Origin: Methanobacteriota archaeon
GTDB lineage: Archaea; Thermoplasmatota; Poseidoniia; Poseidoniales; Poseidoniaceae
Reading direction: 5' to 3'
Length of the DNA stretch: 33,513 nt
Assembly (NCBI GenBank): GCA_018659375.1
Contig: JABJMO010000052.1
Coordinates: 1 to 33,513 of the forward strand
Shown piece after piece: positions 24,661-33,008 of the stretch; position 1 is the stretch's first letter, and each line of letters starts with the position of its first letter. Below the pieces are notes generated by a model. It had not been told where the DNA came from, made no database searches, and saw only the letters and a list, made by a program, of their open reading frames with translations. A program made the translations under genes and the position numbers.

Positions 24661-25704
24661 GTGACAAGTAAGCCAAAATCAAATGGCCAAACCATATTTG
24701 TGACTGGGGTAAATGGCCATATTGGCAATCACATAGTTGGTGATTTACTAGCACACGGATACCATGTCAAAGGCTCGGTTCGTAACCTCAATGATGAGAC
24801 TAAGACTGCGCATGTATTACGACACGCAACGAACATCGATGTTACTGAACGACTAGAATTAGTCGAGGGTGATATTTTAGCAGCAGATAATTGGGCTGAA
24901 ATGATGAAAGGATGTGATGCATTATTTCACACTGCAACGATTTATTCCAATACCAAAGATGGTCAACTAATTATTGATACGGCACTGCTTGGCACCACCC
25001 ATCTACTAACCGCAGCCAGAGATGCTGGAATTAAACGGGTGATCTATACCTCAAGTGTAGCAGCAGTTGGTAATACTCCCAAAGGGCGACCCAAGACTGA
25101 AGATGATTGGCAAACCGAACGCTCATCACCGTATATCATCGCTAAAACTGATTCAGAACGCAAAGCTTGGGAACTAGCCAAAGAATTTGAGATCGATTTA
25201 CGGGTTATCAATCCAAGTGCGGTTATAGGCGGCGGGTTTGTTAATGCCACACCAAGCGTTAACTTCTTTCCTGATATTATCAATGGTAATGTTCCAATGG
25301 CACCTAAAATACCACTCTCTATTGTCCATGTTAAAGATGTTGCAATAGCCCATAGGCGAGCCTATGAGGTTGACGCAGCTGAAGGAAGATTCATTCTAGC
25401 ACCTCACAACAACCTAACACTGGTTGATGTCTGCCGAACTGTTAAGAAACTATACCCAGACAGCAAGGCTCCAAAGCGAGGCATTCCGCGCTCAATGATG
25501 TCGCTTGTCGTATTATTTGACTGGTTTAACGGACTGAGAGGTAAGAAACGCTACATGACCAGAAAAACTGTCAAGGGTTTCTTCAACGGAGATTCTAATA
25601 TGTCTTCAGCAAAAGCCACTGAAGTCCTAGGCATGGAGTGGATTTCGCTAGAGGATTGCGTCACCGATACTGTAGACGAATTCAAATCACGGTCGTTGGT
25701 ATGA
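24661..25704 (+). CDS. NAD(P)-dependent epimerase/dehydratase, extended SDR (dihydroflavonol-4-reductase-like)
   Basis: 347 residues starting with GTG. The Rossmann motif G16-x2-G19-x2-G22 sits in V-T-G-V-N-G-H-I-G, and the catalytic Y158-x3-K162 in P-Y-I-I-A-K, with S-S-V-A-A-V-G upstream supplying the catalytic Ser. R-V-I-N-P-S-A-V-I-G-G-G and the C-terminal substrate domain fit the extended SDR family near dihydroflavonol reductase and 3-beta-hydroxysteroid dehydrogenase-like members. The substrate cannot be read from sequence; sugar nucleotides, aldehydes and lipid ketones are all possible. An A/T-rich TTTTAAC about 34 bases before the GTG may be its TATA element. The 3' end overlaps the opposing membrane-protein gene by 23 bases. 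Confidence 0.92.
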   Translation: MTSKPKSNGQTIFVTGVNGHIGNHIVGDLLAHGYHVKGSVRNLNDETKTAHVLRHATNIDVTERLELVEGDILAADNWAEMMKGCDALFHTATIYSNTKDGQLIIDTALLGTTHLLTAARDAGIKRVIYTSSVAAVGNTPKGRPKTEDDWQTERSSPYIIAKTDSERKAWELAKEFEIDLRVINPSAVIGGGFVNATPSVNFFPDIINGNVPMAPKIPLSIVHVKDVAIAHRRAYEVDAAEGRFILAPHNNLTLVDVCRTVKKLYPDSKAPKRGIPRSMMSLVVLFDWFNGLRGKKRYMTRKTVKGFFNGDSNMSSAKATEVLGMEWISLEDCVTDTVDEFKSRSLV

Positions 25705-25960
25705 TAGGATCTGAATGATTCTCTCCCTTCGCCCATTTCTTTTTGATGAACTTAAATAAAACCCGTGAGAATACCATCGAGAATAGTAAGAATATGATGG
25801 AGGTCCAAATCGGAAGATTATCGCTAGTTGCGATAAAATAAGTGACCACTAAAATGCCCATGCCATATACTGCTCTAAAGGCGGAAAAAAGCATCAAAGA
25901 ACGGAACGTTGGAGACTTACTCAGTCGAGTAAAAAGACTCAACTTTTCACCTTCCTCCAT
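25682..25960 (-). CDS. Small two-helix membrane protein
   Basis: 92 residues with two predicted membrane segments (L-M-L-F-S-A-F-R-A-V-Y-G-M-G-I-L-V-V-T-Y and I-W-T-S-I-I-F-L-L-F-S-M-V-F-S), a basic K-F-I-K-K-K-W after the second and a charged N-terminus. No family recognised. It overlaps the end of the SDR gene on the other strand by 23 bases, which lowers confidence slightly, but the hydrophobic pattern with positive flanks and the lack of any competing frame over most of its length support it. The 138-base gap upstream (25961-26098) holds only the promoter of the zinc-ribbon gene. Confidence 0.6.
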   Translation of the reverse strand: MEEGEKLSLFTRLSKSPTFRSLMLFSAFRAVYGMGILVVTYFIATSDNLPIWTSIIFLLFSMVFSRVLFKFIKKKWAKGENHSDPIIPTTVI

Positions 25961-26068
25961 GAACTGTGCTGAATCTTTTACTTCAAAATATGATGTATTG
26001 CTGGAATTCGTCTAGCCAATACAGCCGAATAACCCAACAAAAATCAGGAACATGTAGACTAACAAGAG

Positions 26069-26076
26069 TATAAAAC
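26069..26076 (+). promoter_or_regulatory. TATA box of the 44-residue zinc-ribbon gene
   Basis: TATAAAAC, a near-ideal archaeal TATA box preceded by the purine-rich BRE-like AAGAG, centred 26-27 bases before the ATG at 26099. Transcription should start at or next to the ATG, giving a leaderless mRNA. Confidence 0.65.
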
Positions 26077-26098
26077 GGTCGAAGGACTTTCACAAACC

Positions 26099-26233
26099 AT
26101 GCAAAGCAGCAAATACGCATACGTGAGACTTAGTGGAATCTCCTGCGTCAGGTGTGGCAGATTAGACGGAATATCTGTTGATGCATCTGGTAGATGTGCA
26201 GATTGCATAAACATGCATTACAATATCGATTAG
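26099..26233 (+). CDS. 44-residue zinc-ribbon miniprotein
   Basis: A short frame with a strong TATA box at leaderless spacing. The product has two Cys-x2-Cys knuckles, C-V-R-C-G and C-A-D-C, 15 residues apart, a typical zinc ribbon, with basic and aromatic residues before the first knuckle. Archaeal genomes encode many such tiny zinc proteins, often tied to transcription or translation, but no specific role can be given. Its TAG ends one base before the stop of the convergent NEMF-like gene. Its size makes it easy for gene callers to miss. Confidence 0.7.
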   Translation: MQSSKYAYVRLSGISCVRCGRLDGISVDASGRCADCINMHYNID

Positions 26234-26234
26234 T

Positions 26235-28409
26235 TCACTCTTCTTCCGAGGATTCTGGGACAAACGGAGTGAAAATCCCACGCTCCTCTAAGATATCACA
26301 AGGCCCGGGCAGTACTGCTAGTATTTCATCAGTGGAAATCCCAGTATTCTTGTAAATCCTGTTAGCCAATCGGTCTTTCTTGGAAATCCCAGAACTTAAG
26401 ATTGCATACCTCGAGCAAATTGACAAGATTAACTCGGGAGTACCGCTCATCAATAGTGGCACGCCATTTATCGCCACTATACCAATACCAACTTTAACGT
26501 CTAAATCCCTAAACCATTGTCGTTGACCACGAACAATAAATGCTCCTTTACCAACATACTCGCCGGTTTGTGCGGTCTTGGAAACTTGGGCTGGCTTTAC
26601 GGCAAATACTGTCCCGTGACCTCCGCCACTGGACCATGCCCGACTCCAACACAAAGCAAGAGTTGCTGCCTCGATTAATTTATCATCGTTAATTCTCTCG
26701 TCACCCAATTTGTCGACTAATTTGTAAGTGGGAATATCTTTGGGAATATTGGCCGGTGGATTTTCATCGATGACAAAACCTTGAGTTGCCCTGAGGCTGC
26801 AACTTGGGGCGCCATGGATATCAGCGTGGAGATACATGTCAGAGCCGGAGAGATGCTTCTTGACAATCGCATCATTGCCCTTGGCATCTTTACCACCAAC
26901 CAGTAAATGACCACCTGTAGTCATTGACCAACGATGGTTTTCAAACCATAATCGTTTACTGCGTTTTACTTTACTTAATCGGCCAGTTTCTTTGGCTTTG
27001 ACCTCTTTCTTTAGGGCCCGTTTAAGTTGTATATTGGTTTCTTCTAATGCTTCAACTGCGCCTTTGGTCTTGGCTTTTTGCCTGTTTGCTGTAGTGAAGA
27101 AATACTGAGCATTTTGGTGAACAGTATCATCTAGGCGAAGTTGTGCTTGCAGGCCTTTAGGCTCACCATTATCATCAGGTAAAATACTGATGAAGGTTCG
27201 CTCAGCTCCATTCATAGAAACAATCCATGGAATTTGTTTGGCCATTTTTTGAGTATCTTTCCAACCATTAGTCTCAACTGCTTGTTTTATTTGCGAAAGC
27301 AAACTTTCAACATGACTCCAATTGTTTTGGATGGTATGGCCGATCAACTGTTGTTTCTCAATTTTTTTCGTAAATCCTGATAGGGCTTTCTCTTGTTGCG
27401 CTTTACGACGTTCTAGTTTCTCAACTTCTGTTGAGAACCCACGACCTGGTGACGCAATGTCCAACTTCTCTGCTTCTCGGCGGGCAAGTGCGCCAGCGTC
27501 ATGCGGTCCACGCCAAGCATCGACTGCAGCACACAATGTCGCAAACTCCATTCTGGGCTTACCGTCATGGGCAGGAAGTAAGGTTGGAGATGCTTCATTA
27601 GCATATTGTTCAAGAAATTTATCTCGCTTAACATCATCTGTTTGCTCATCAGATAAAACCTGTAGATCAGCGCTACTTTGTTCCTTATCTGGTTTGAGGA
27701 TAAGATAGCCTTTGGCATCTGTTGTCAGACTAGCGAGTAAGGTTTGCAATGCTTGGTGAATTTTACCTACATCTACCTCAGCAGTGGCTGAATTTGCGGT
27801 GATTCCGGCTAATTCACATACTGCATTAGCATGAGTTCCGCCTAAGTTTGCTTTACCACCCAAAGTTGCCACTAAATCACGGTCTGAATTTTCAAACATG
27901 TCTTTTAGAGCAGTTTCGTCTAAATCGTGTGGGTCTAAAGCAGCAGGTGGAGGTTGGTACTCAACTCCTTTCTTGAGAATACGTCCTGAATACTTGGCGT
28001 GAGTCAAGGGCTGAATGATAATTCCATCTTGGTCAACAAGAATTACGTTACCCTCCCTAAATACCTCAACATAAAGATGCATTTGACCATACTTGGTGTC
28101 AAAGTCAAGTGCTAGCACCCTATCAAAACCCAATTGCCTTACCGCAGTCATTCGGGCATTCTTCAGGAATTTCCGCAATACCATAGCAAATGGTGGGGGC
28201 GTCATTGGCATAGGACGGTCACGAGTTGAGGTGTAAACTCTAGAGCCTCTTACGATTACTAAATCAAATTGGTTACTTTCTTTTGGATTGATACGTAAGA
28301 CGATTTGTTCATAATGCGGCATGTATGATTTCTTGACATAAGCACCAGCAAATTGGCTTAACTCGCCAACAATTGCTCGAAGGTCAAATCCGCTCATGTT
28401 AGCCTTCAT
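26235..28409 (-). CDS. rqcH: NEMF/Rqc2/RqcH-family ribosome quality control protein (NFACT)
   Basis: 724 residues. The NFACT-N domain opens the protein with F-D9-L-R-A and carries G-F-D96-R97-V-L-A-L-D, the Asp and Asp-Arg positions that in Rqc2/RqcH are needed to recruit tRNA for C-terminal tailing. A helical/HhH region, a long coiled coil (about 330-500, with K-x2-K-A-K-T-K-G-A-V-E-A-L-E-E-T) and the NFACT-R domain follow: W-F-E-N-H-R-W-S-M-T-T-G-G-H-L-L-V-G-G-K and A-D-I-H-G-A-P-S. The family binds 60S/50S subunits carrying stalled nascent chains and adds Ala or Ala/Thr tails. A GAGG Shine-Dalgarno lies seven bases before the ATG at 28409. It is the last gene of the minus-strand operon, 42 bases after the quinone-oxidoreductase-like gene. 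The coiled coil and the older name (fibronectin-binding A) do not imply surface location. Confidence 0.93.
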   Translation of the reverse strand: MKANMSGFDLRAIVGELSQFAGAYVKKSYMPHYEQIVLRINPKESNQFDLVIVRGSRVYTSTRDRPMPMTPPPFAMVLRKFLKNARMTAVRQLGFDRVLALDFDTKYGQMHLYVEVFREGNVILVDQDGIIIQPLTHAKYSGRILKKGVEYQPPPAALDPHDLDETALKDMFENSDRDLVATLGGKANLGGTHANAVCELAGITANSATAEVDVGKIHQALQTLLASLTTDAKGYLILKPDKEQSSADLQVLSDEQTDDVKRDKFLEQYANEASPTLLPAHDGKPRMEFATLCAAVDAWRGPHDAGALARREAEKLDIASPGRGFSTEVEKLERRKAQQEKALSGFTKKIEKQQLIGHTIQNNWSHVESLLSQIKQAVETNGWKDTQKMAKQIPWIVSMNGAERTFISILPDDNGEPKGLQAQLRLDDTVHQNAQYFFTTANRQKAKTKGAVEALEETNIQLKRALKKEVKAKETGRLSKVKRSKRLWFENHRWSMTTGGHLLVGGKDAKGNDAIVKKHLSGSDMYLHADIHGAPSCSLRATQGFVIDENPPANIPKDIPTYKLVDKLGDERINDDKLIEAATLALCWSRAWSSGGGHGTVFAVKPAQVSKTAQTGEYVGKGAFIVRGQRQWFRDLDVKVGIGIVAINGVPLLMSGTPELILSICSRYAILSSGISKKDRLANRIYKNTGISTDEILAVLPGPCDILEERGIFTPFVPESSEEE

Positions 28410-28451
28410 ACTACCGCCTCATCATGCTGTGTGAATATCGCTTATTGAATG

Positions 28452-29492
28452 CTACTTGAACCGTAGTAAGACTTTACCGATATTCTTGGCATCGTGAATG
28501 TGTTGATGAGCCTTATCTGCGTCTTCAACGTCAAATATCGAATCAATAACAGGGTCCAAAACACCAACTTTGACTCCTTCCAAAATTCGTTGTAGTTGAC
28601 TTGCCATGACTACTTCATCATCCCATGTCCCCATATGAACGCCAAAGATGCCTTGATTGCGACTCATCATCTTCATTGGGTCTAGTTTAGGAGTTTTTCG
28701 CCACGCCATGTAAGCCTTGAGCAGGGAACGCTTACTAGATGGGGCTGCTGAAGACATACCAAAAGAGTAGACTTTGCCACCCATAGCTAATACTTTCAGG
28801 CTGCGTTTGAGGTTCTCTCCGCTGATTGGGTCAAGGATGTGGTCGACTCCCCGACCACCTGTTGCTTGTTTGATTACCTCAACAAAGTCCTGATTGTGTC
28901 GGTCAATTGGAATGCCACCATATTGCTTGATAATGTCTGCCTTATGTCCTGAAGCAGTCGCCCAAACTTTGTCGATTCCTGCCCATTGGCAGAGTTGTAG
29001 GGCTGCAGTACCAACCCCACCTGCGCCACCATGAATTAGTACAGTGTCTGTCGATTTTAGATTGCCTAAGTGGTGTAGCATGTGATGAGCAGTGAGGTAA
29101 GTGACTGGCATAGAGGCGGCTTTTTCCAAACTCATTTCATCGGGCAAAGGAATTACTCGAGAAACTGCGGCAATTACATGACTTGCCTGTCCTCCATTGG
29201 ACATTGCAGCAACTACTCTTTGCCCAACCTCAAATTCGGTTACTCCTTTGCCAAGGGAATGGATAATTCCACTCACTTCATATCCGGGAGTAAAAGGAAA
29301 CGGTGGTCTTGGCCGGTAAAATCCAAGTCGCATTAGAGTATCGGCAAAATTGATTCCGGCAAAGTGGACTTCAACTCTCACCTCGCCTGCTTGAGGCTCT
29401 GGCATTGGCATTTCTATGACCTCCAGTACAGATGGCGAACCTGCTTTGGTGATAACTAATCGGCGAGGCATGTCTAGCCTAATGCGTGTCAT
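28452..29492 (-). CDS. Zinc-independent MDR-family NADPH:quinone oxidoreductase-like enzyme
   Basis: 346 residues. The MDR GroES-like N-terminal domain shows G-E-V-R-V-E-V-H-F-A-G-I-N-F-A-D and P-F-T-P-G-Y-E-V-S-G, where alcohol dehydrogenases have zinc ligands; these are absent, so it belongs to the quinone reductase/zeta-crystallin/VAT1 branch. The cofactor fold has V-L-I-H-G-G-A-G-G-V-G-T-A-A. It probably reduces quinones or alpha,beta-unsaturated carbonyls with NADPH; the substrate is unknown. The ATG at 29492 shares its A with the TGA of the Nudix-MBL gene (TGATG), implying translational coupling; a TTG one codon upstream is the alternative. The run M-K-M-M-S-R-N-Q-G-I-F-G-V resembles the VAT1 subfamily. 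Confidence 0.92.
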   Translation of the reverse strand: MTRIRLDMPRRLVITKAGSPSVLEVIEMPMPEPQAGEVRVEVHFAGINFADTLMRLGFYRPRPPFPFTPGYEVSGIIHSLGKGVTEFEVGQRVVAAMSNGGQASHVIAAVSRVIPLPDEMSLEKAASMPVTYLTAHHMLHHLGNLKSTDTVLIHGGAGGVGTAALQLCQWAGIDKVWATASGHKADIIKQYGGIPIDRHNQDFVEVIKQATGGRGVDHILDPISGENLKRSLKVLAMGGKVYSFGMSSAAPSSKRSLLKAYMAWRKTPKLDPMKMMSRNQGIFGVHMGTWDDEVVMASQLQRILEGVKVGVLDPVIDSIFDVEDADKAHQHIHDAKNIGKVLLRFK

Positions 29493-31006
29493 CAATCAAT
29501 GCTTGCATGCCAATTGTTCGATTCATCCCTACTGACCTTGCCGCGGCGTTGGTGAGACAATAGATGCGCTAAGGTTTGGTCTTTAGCAAGTCCCGGATGG
29601 GCACCTGGAGTATCCTCATATGCCGTGACCGCAATGTTTTGGAGGTCTGATAATCCGCTTTCAACCGCTTGTAACACCTTTTCGTGCCGTGCACCACGAT
29701 GTTGGATGTAGTGAGTTAATTTCTTTTGCGGCAGGGCGATGACTGGGCCGTGGCTAGGGAATAACAAATGTGGAGCTAAGTCTCTAAGTTGCCCTAATTC
29801 CTCGATATATAGGTCCATATCACCTGTGGCTGGTGGAATCAATATCGTGCCAAATCCAGCAACCATATCACCAGCGACAAGACCAGCTTCACCGGCAAAA
29901 CAAACGTGGCCTGGGTGATGCCCATGGGTGATGATTATACTCCATTTTTGCTTACCTAAGTGCAATACTTCTCCAGTTTGCAAAATCCGGTCACAGTGAA
30001 CGCTTCTGGCAGTATATTCACTACCCCATACCGGCAAATCAAAGGCTTCTTTCAGTAAATCATTGTCTGCTAGATGGTCACTGTGTGAATGAGTGTAAGC
30101 AACGGCAATTGGTGTACCATTATGCCGGTCAACTGCTTCGGCTAGAGCCTCCATATCTTCACGATAAACAACTGCAGGGTCAACAATGATAAACTCGCCA
30201 TCTGGGTCGCCTAGCAAATAGCAATTGGTATGATCTGCGGGAGGTAATGTAACGGTTCTAATCGGGACAACTTCCACTCCATAACCAAATAGAATTGACT
30301 GTCTTCCGGGTTTGCGTCGTGAAATATTTTCTGCTGCCTCCACTATATCATCGCCACAGAACTTCATGATTCTAATAAATTCCATCAATATCGAAATGAC
30401 TGGTGGTGCAACTTTGATTTCATTTCTTGACCATCGCTCGAGTATTTCGCTTGGAGAAGCCCACATAATCTCATCAAATTCTGTCTGTGGCTCAAGGTCA
30501 ATTTCTGGTACACTTTGCCATTCCCCGCAATGGAAATGGATGAAGGCATTATCAAATTGAATTGGTCCAAATGGCGGGGTTATTCGATGGCCAAGAATTC
30601 TAATGTTGTCAACGTTCACTGGAATATTACAATCCTCTGCATGTGGTAGCCAATTGGTCTTGTCTTTGATAACGTCAAACCTAGCATTCTCATCTATAGA
30701 AATAACATGGTCGCCATTTGGTGCTAATCCAAGCTCTTCGCAAGTCTCTCGAAGTATGCAAGCAATGGCTTTACCATGTTCAATATCAAGGACAGAAAAT
30801 GATTCTACTGCTGCAGTATCAACTCTCGATACACCACCACCAGTAAATGCCCAATAACCGGGGAATGCCGCCATGGTTTCACTGCGCAAGCCTAGCAGGA
30901 CTTCGGGCCCATTTGGCCCGTCTCTGGTGAGCGTCATTGTCGCAGTAGGCCGAGGTGGCTTACGAACAAACCCCGACAAGTCAACGCCCTTAGGCAACTC
31001 GCTCAT
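29492..31006 (-). CDS. Nudix hydrolase fused to metallo-beta-lactamase-fold hydrolase (NUDT19-like plus LACTB2-like)
   Basis: 504 residues. Residues about 18-190 are a Nudix domain: F-T-G-G-G-V then, after an insertion of about 20 residues, A-C-I-L-R-E-T-C-E-E-L-G-L, giving the catalytic REx2EE. The split Nudix box resembles the NUDT19 (RP2) branch, many members of which act on CoA derivatives. Residues about 250-440 are a metallo-beta-lactamase fold with the T-H-S-H-S-D-H motif near 303, then H-G-H-H-P-G-H, G-D-M-V-A-G and F-P-S-H-G-P-V, completing the two-metal site. The C-terminal helices resemble the LACTB2 winged helix. Substrates are unknown. A GAGGG site six bases before the ATG at 31006 favours that start over the ATG two codons upstream. 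It follows the unknown membrane protein and precedes the quinone-oxidoreductase gene. Confidence 0.9.
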   Translation of the reverse strand: MSELPKGVDLSGFVRKPPRPTATMTLTRDGPNGPEVLLGLRSETMAAFPGYWAFTGGGVSRVDTAAVESFSVLDIEHGKAIACILRETCEELGLAPNGDHVISIDENARFDVIKDKTNWLPHAEDCNIPVNVDNIRILGHRITPPFGPIQFDNAFIHFHCGEWQSVPEIDLEPQTEFDEIMWASPSEILERWSRNEIKVAPPVISILMEFIRIMKFCGDDIVEAAENISRRKPGRQSILFGYGVEVVPIRTVTLPPADHTNCYLLGDPDGEFIIVDPAVVYREDMEALAEAVDRHNGTPIAVAYTHSHSDHLADNDLLKEAFDLPVWGSEYTARSVHCDRILQTGEVLHLGKQKWSIIITHGHHPGHVCFAGEAGLVAGDMVAGFGTILIPPATGDMDLYIEELGQLRDLAPHLLFPSHGPVIALPQKKLTHYIQHRGARHEKVLQAVESGLSDLQNIAVTAYEDTPGAHPGLAKDQTLAHLLSHQRRGKVSRDESNNWHASID

Positions 31007-31012
31007 AGACAT

Positions 31013-31017
31013 CCCTC
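31013..31017 (-). promoter_or_regulatory. Shine-Dalgarno GAGGG of the Nudix-MBL gene
   Basis: Minus strand TTGAGGGATGTCTATG: GAGGG lies six bases before the ATG at 31006. The ATG at 31012 overlaps the site almost directly and is therefore less likely. Confidence 0.6.
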
Positions 31018-31053
31018 AAGGCCTATGGGTTTGAACTCTTGTGAGTTCTTGGA

Positions 31054-32835
31054 TCATACTTTCAGGTTCTCTGGAATTGAATCCCAATCAGAACCAAGCC
31101 AAAAGAGAGGGGATTTTTTCTTATCGTTCCATCGCCAGTGTTCTCGGAGAGGTAAAGACAAATCCGATGCAAGTTTTTCGGCAAATTCACGTTGCTCGGC
31201 TTTGGTTTTAAATTCAAACCGTATTTTTATGTCTTCAACCCAGCATTTGACACCACCATTTTCCGGGCCTACTCCCTCGAAAAAAGTCTCGTCATACCCG
31301 TTTAGCTTGTATCCAGGTTTGATGATTTGTTGGCCCATTCGAGCAAAAGGATCGGGTTCATCTCGAACGAGACGAATAAGGTGAAGACAAACGTTTGGAC
31401 CCCTGTAGTACCTCACCGTATTCGTAGGATATAAGTCAATCATTCGAATGCAAGAGTGCTCAGGAATTTCATTCCGCTTCAATTTTTTACTGTAAATGCC
31501 ATCCAGAAGATGGAGATGTTTCTGCGTGACGCGATAGCCTTTGAAGCTTAGAGCAAATTGGGTCAACCTGAAATGTTTGGCTGCGAGCAAACCAATGGTT
31601 AGTAACGAAAACCCAAATGCCAATGTGAAATCCAAAGGATTTGAATCAAGTCCTACCCATATTGTGGCAATCGAAACCATCAGAAATATCGCCGTTGTAG
31701 TTGATAATTGATTATCCCCATTGCTTCTTATGTTTATGGATTCAATAGCCTCCTGCGATTCTTCATCTTCACGAACCAATACGTATTTGTTGCGTAAGAG
31801 GTCTAGTCTTTCACTCAAAGCTTCATCCCTCAAATCATCGGCGTTTTGGTCTTGCTTACGTCTGCGACTCGGCAGCAAGTCTGTATTTCGTTGAACAATA
31901 AACCACGCAAAAAAACAAGGTAGGGCAAATAATCTGAAAGCATCTTCTTTGAGTGCGTTTGACTCTCCGGATTGAAGGATAACGAGTAATTCCATGAGCG
32001 ACGACACAGATGTCAGGAAAAACAAAAACAACGGAGGAAGAAGTCGTCGAAGAGGATGTATGGCGGGGTTAGCGATTCCGTTTACCTTATGATTTTCATC
32101 AAATGTAGCATTGGAATTCCGATATGCCTCGGAAGTTTTTGGGACAACACTCCCAAGTGAAGCCCCTCCTGTTTCTTTTGTGTATCGAACATGTCCAAAG
32201 AAATCATCTGGACGGTGTTTCCATTTCACTTTGTCCATCCACTTGTATCTGATAATTTCATTGTGATAGCGATGATTGTCATCCATCAACACCTCCCAGT
32301 AAAGGTCTTCAATTTCTTTGCTAGGGTTTCTCGCCCCGTGACTTTGCCTGAACTCAATGACACGCTTCAAGTCACGATATTCTCGAATCTCTTTTGGCAC
32401 CAACATAGAAAGCCGTCCCGTCCTCGAAAGGCCGGAGAATGCAAACCAGGGCGCAATAAACAATTGAATGAAAAAACCACTGAGGAACAATGGCCATGCC
32501 AAATCATACCCTACTGCCTCATTCATATCGACGAATAAACTGCGAGGAGTTCCATCTTCAGATTCAAGAGGTATGTTCCACATGATCCATCCAACGAAGA
32601 AGAACAAAATGCCAGAGACAACAAGCATGATTCTGTAGAGAATCTTGAATCTTTTTTGTAAAAGGACTCCTTCTTTCATCTTTGATTCGAAATCAACTTC
32701 TTCCCAAAAGGCTTCCATGCAATACTTCAAATTGAAGCCGGCCATAAACTCTCCTTCGTGAAGTCGCTGTGCATTCAACAATTGCCAACCTTGAACATGA
32801 GTGCGCATGAAGATACTCATGCGATTTTTAATCAT
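31054..32835 (-). CDS. Unknown polytopic membrane protein with soluble C-terminal domain
   Basis: 593 residues from the ATG at 32835; the in-frame ATG at 32820 is an alternative. About six membrane segments occur in three pairs: around 65-88 and 112-135, around 265-300 and 300-316, and around 380-400 and 405-425. The loops between are long and charged (for example R-R-R-K-Q-D-Q-N-A-D-D). The C-terminal 165 residues are soluble, alpha/beta, with F-K-G-Y-R-V-T-Q-K-H-L-H-L-L and later basic/aromatic residues, vaguely like bacterial PH-type membrane domains. No family recognised. A TTATGATA at about -21 to -28 from the ATG could be the TATA box of a four-gene operon running to the NEMF homologue. 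Long Arg/Lys-rich linkers suggest a cytoplasmic partner. Confidence 0.8.
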   Translation of the reverse strand: MIKNRMSIFMRTHVQGWQLLNAQRLHEGEFMAGFNLKYCMEAFWEEVDFESKMKEGVLLQKRFKILYRIMLVVSGILFFFVGWIMWNIPLESEDGTPRSLFVDMNEAVGYDLAWPLFLSGFFIQLFIAPWFAFSGLSRTGRLSMLVPKEIREYRDLKRVIEFRQSHGARNPSKEIEDLYWEVLMDDNHRYHNEIIRYKWMDKVKWKHRPDDFFGHVRYTKETGGASLGSVVPKTSEAYRNSNATFDENHKVNGIANPAIHPLRRLLPPLFLFFLTSVSSLMELLVILQSGESNALKEDAFRLFALPCFFAWFIVQRNTDLLPSRRRKQDQNADDLRDEALSERLDLLRNKYVLVREDEESQEAIESINIRSNGDNQLSTTTAIFLMVSIATIWVGLDSNPLDFTLAFGFSLLTIGLLAAKHFRLTQFALSFKGYRVTQKHLHLLDGIYSKKLKRNEIPEHSCIRMIDLYPTNTVRYYRGPNVCLHLIRLVRDEPDPFARMGQQIIKPGYKLNGYDETFFEGVGPENGGVKCWVEDIKIRFEFKTKAEQREFAEKLASDLSLPLREHWRWNDKKKSPLFWLGSDWDSIPENLKV

Positions 32836-33008
32836 TCAAATGTTATCCAGTATCATAATTGACCGCTTGTGAGTTGGAACCCATTTAGTTAAGCAACAAC
32901 CTTGCTGAAGACTTTGGATAATCTTCATTGAAAGAACCTCGTAACGGATAGAGGTGAACTGAGGGTTCAACCGTAAGGCCTATGCATGATTCTAATGACC
33001 ATTGACTT
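32836..33008. other. Divergent intergenic region
   Basis: A 173-base gap between two divergent membrane-protein genes, presumably holding both promoters. I see a TATA-like TTATGATA (minus strand, 32856-32863) and a weak CTATGCAT-type element before 33009, and no convincing RNA gene or repeat. Confidence 0.3.
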
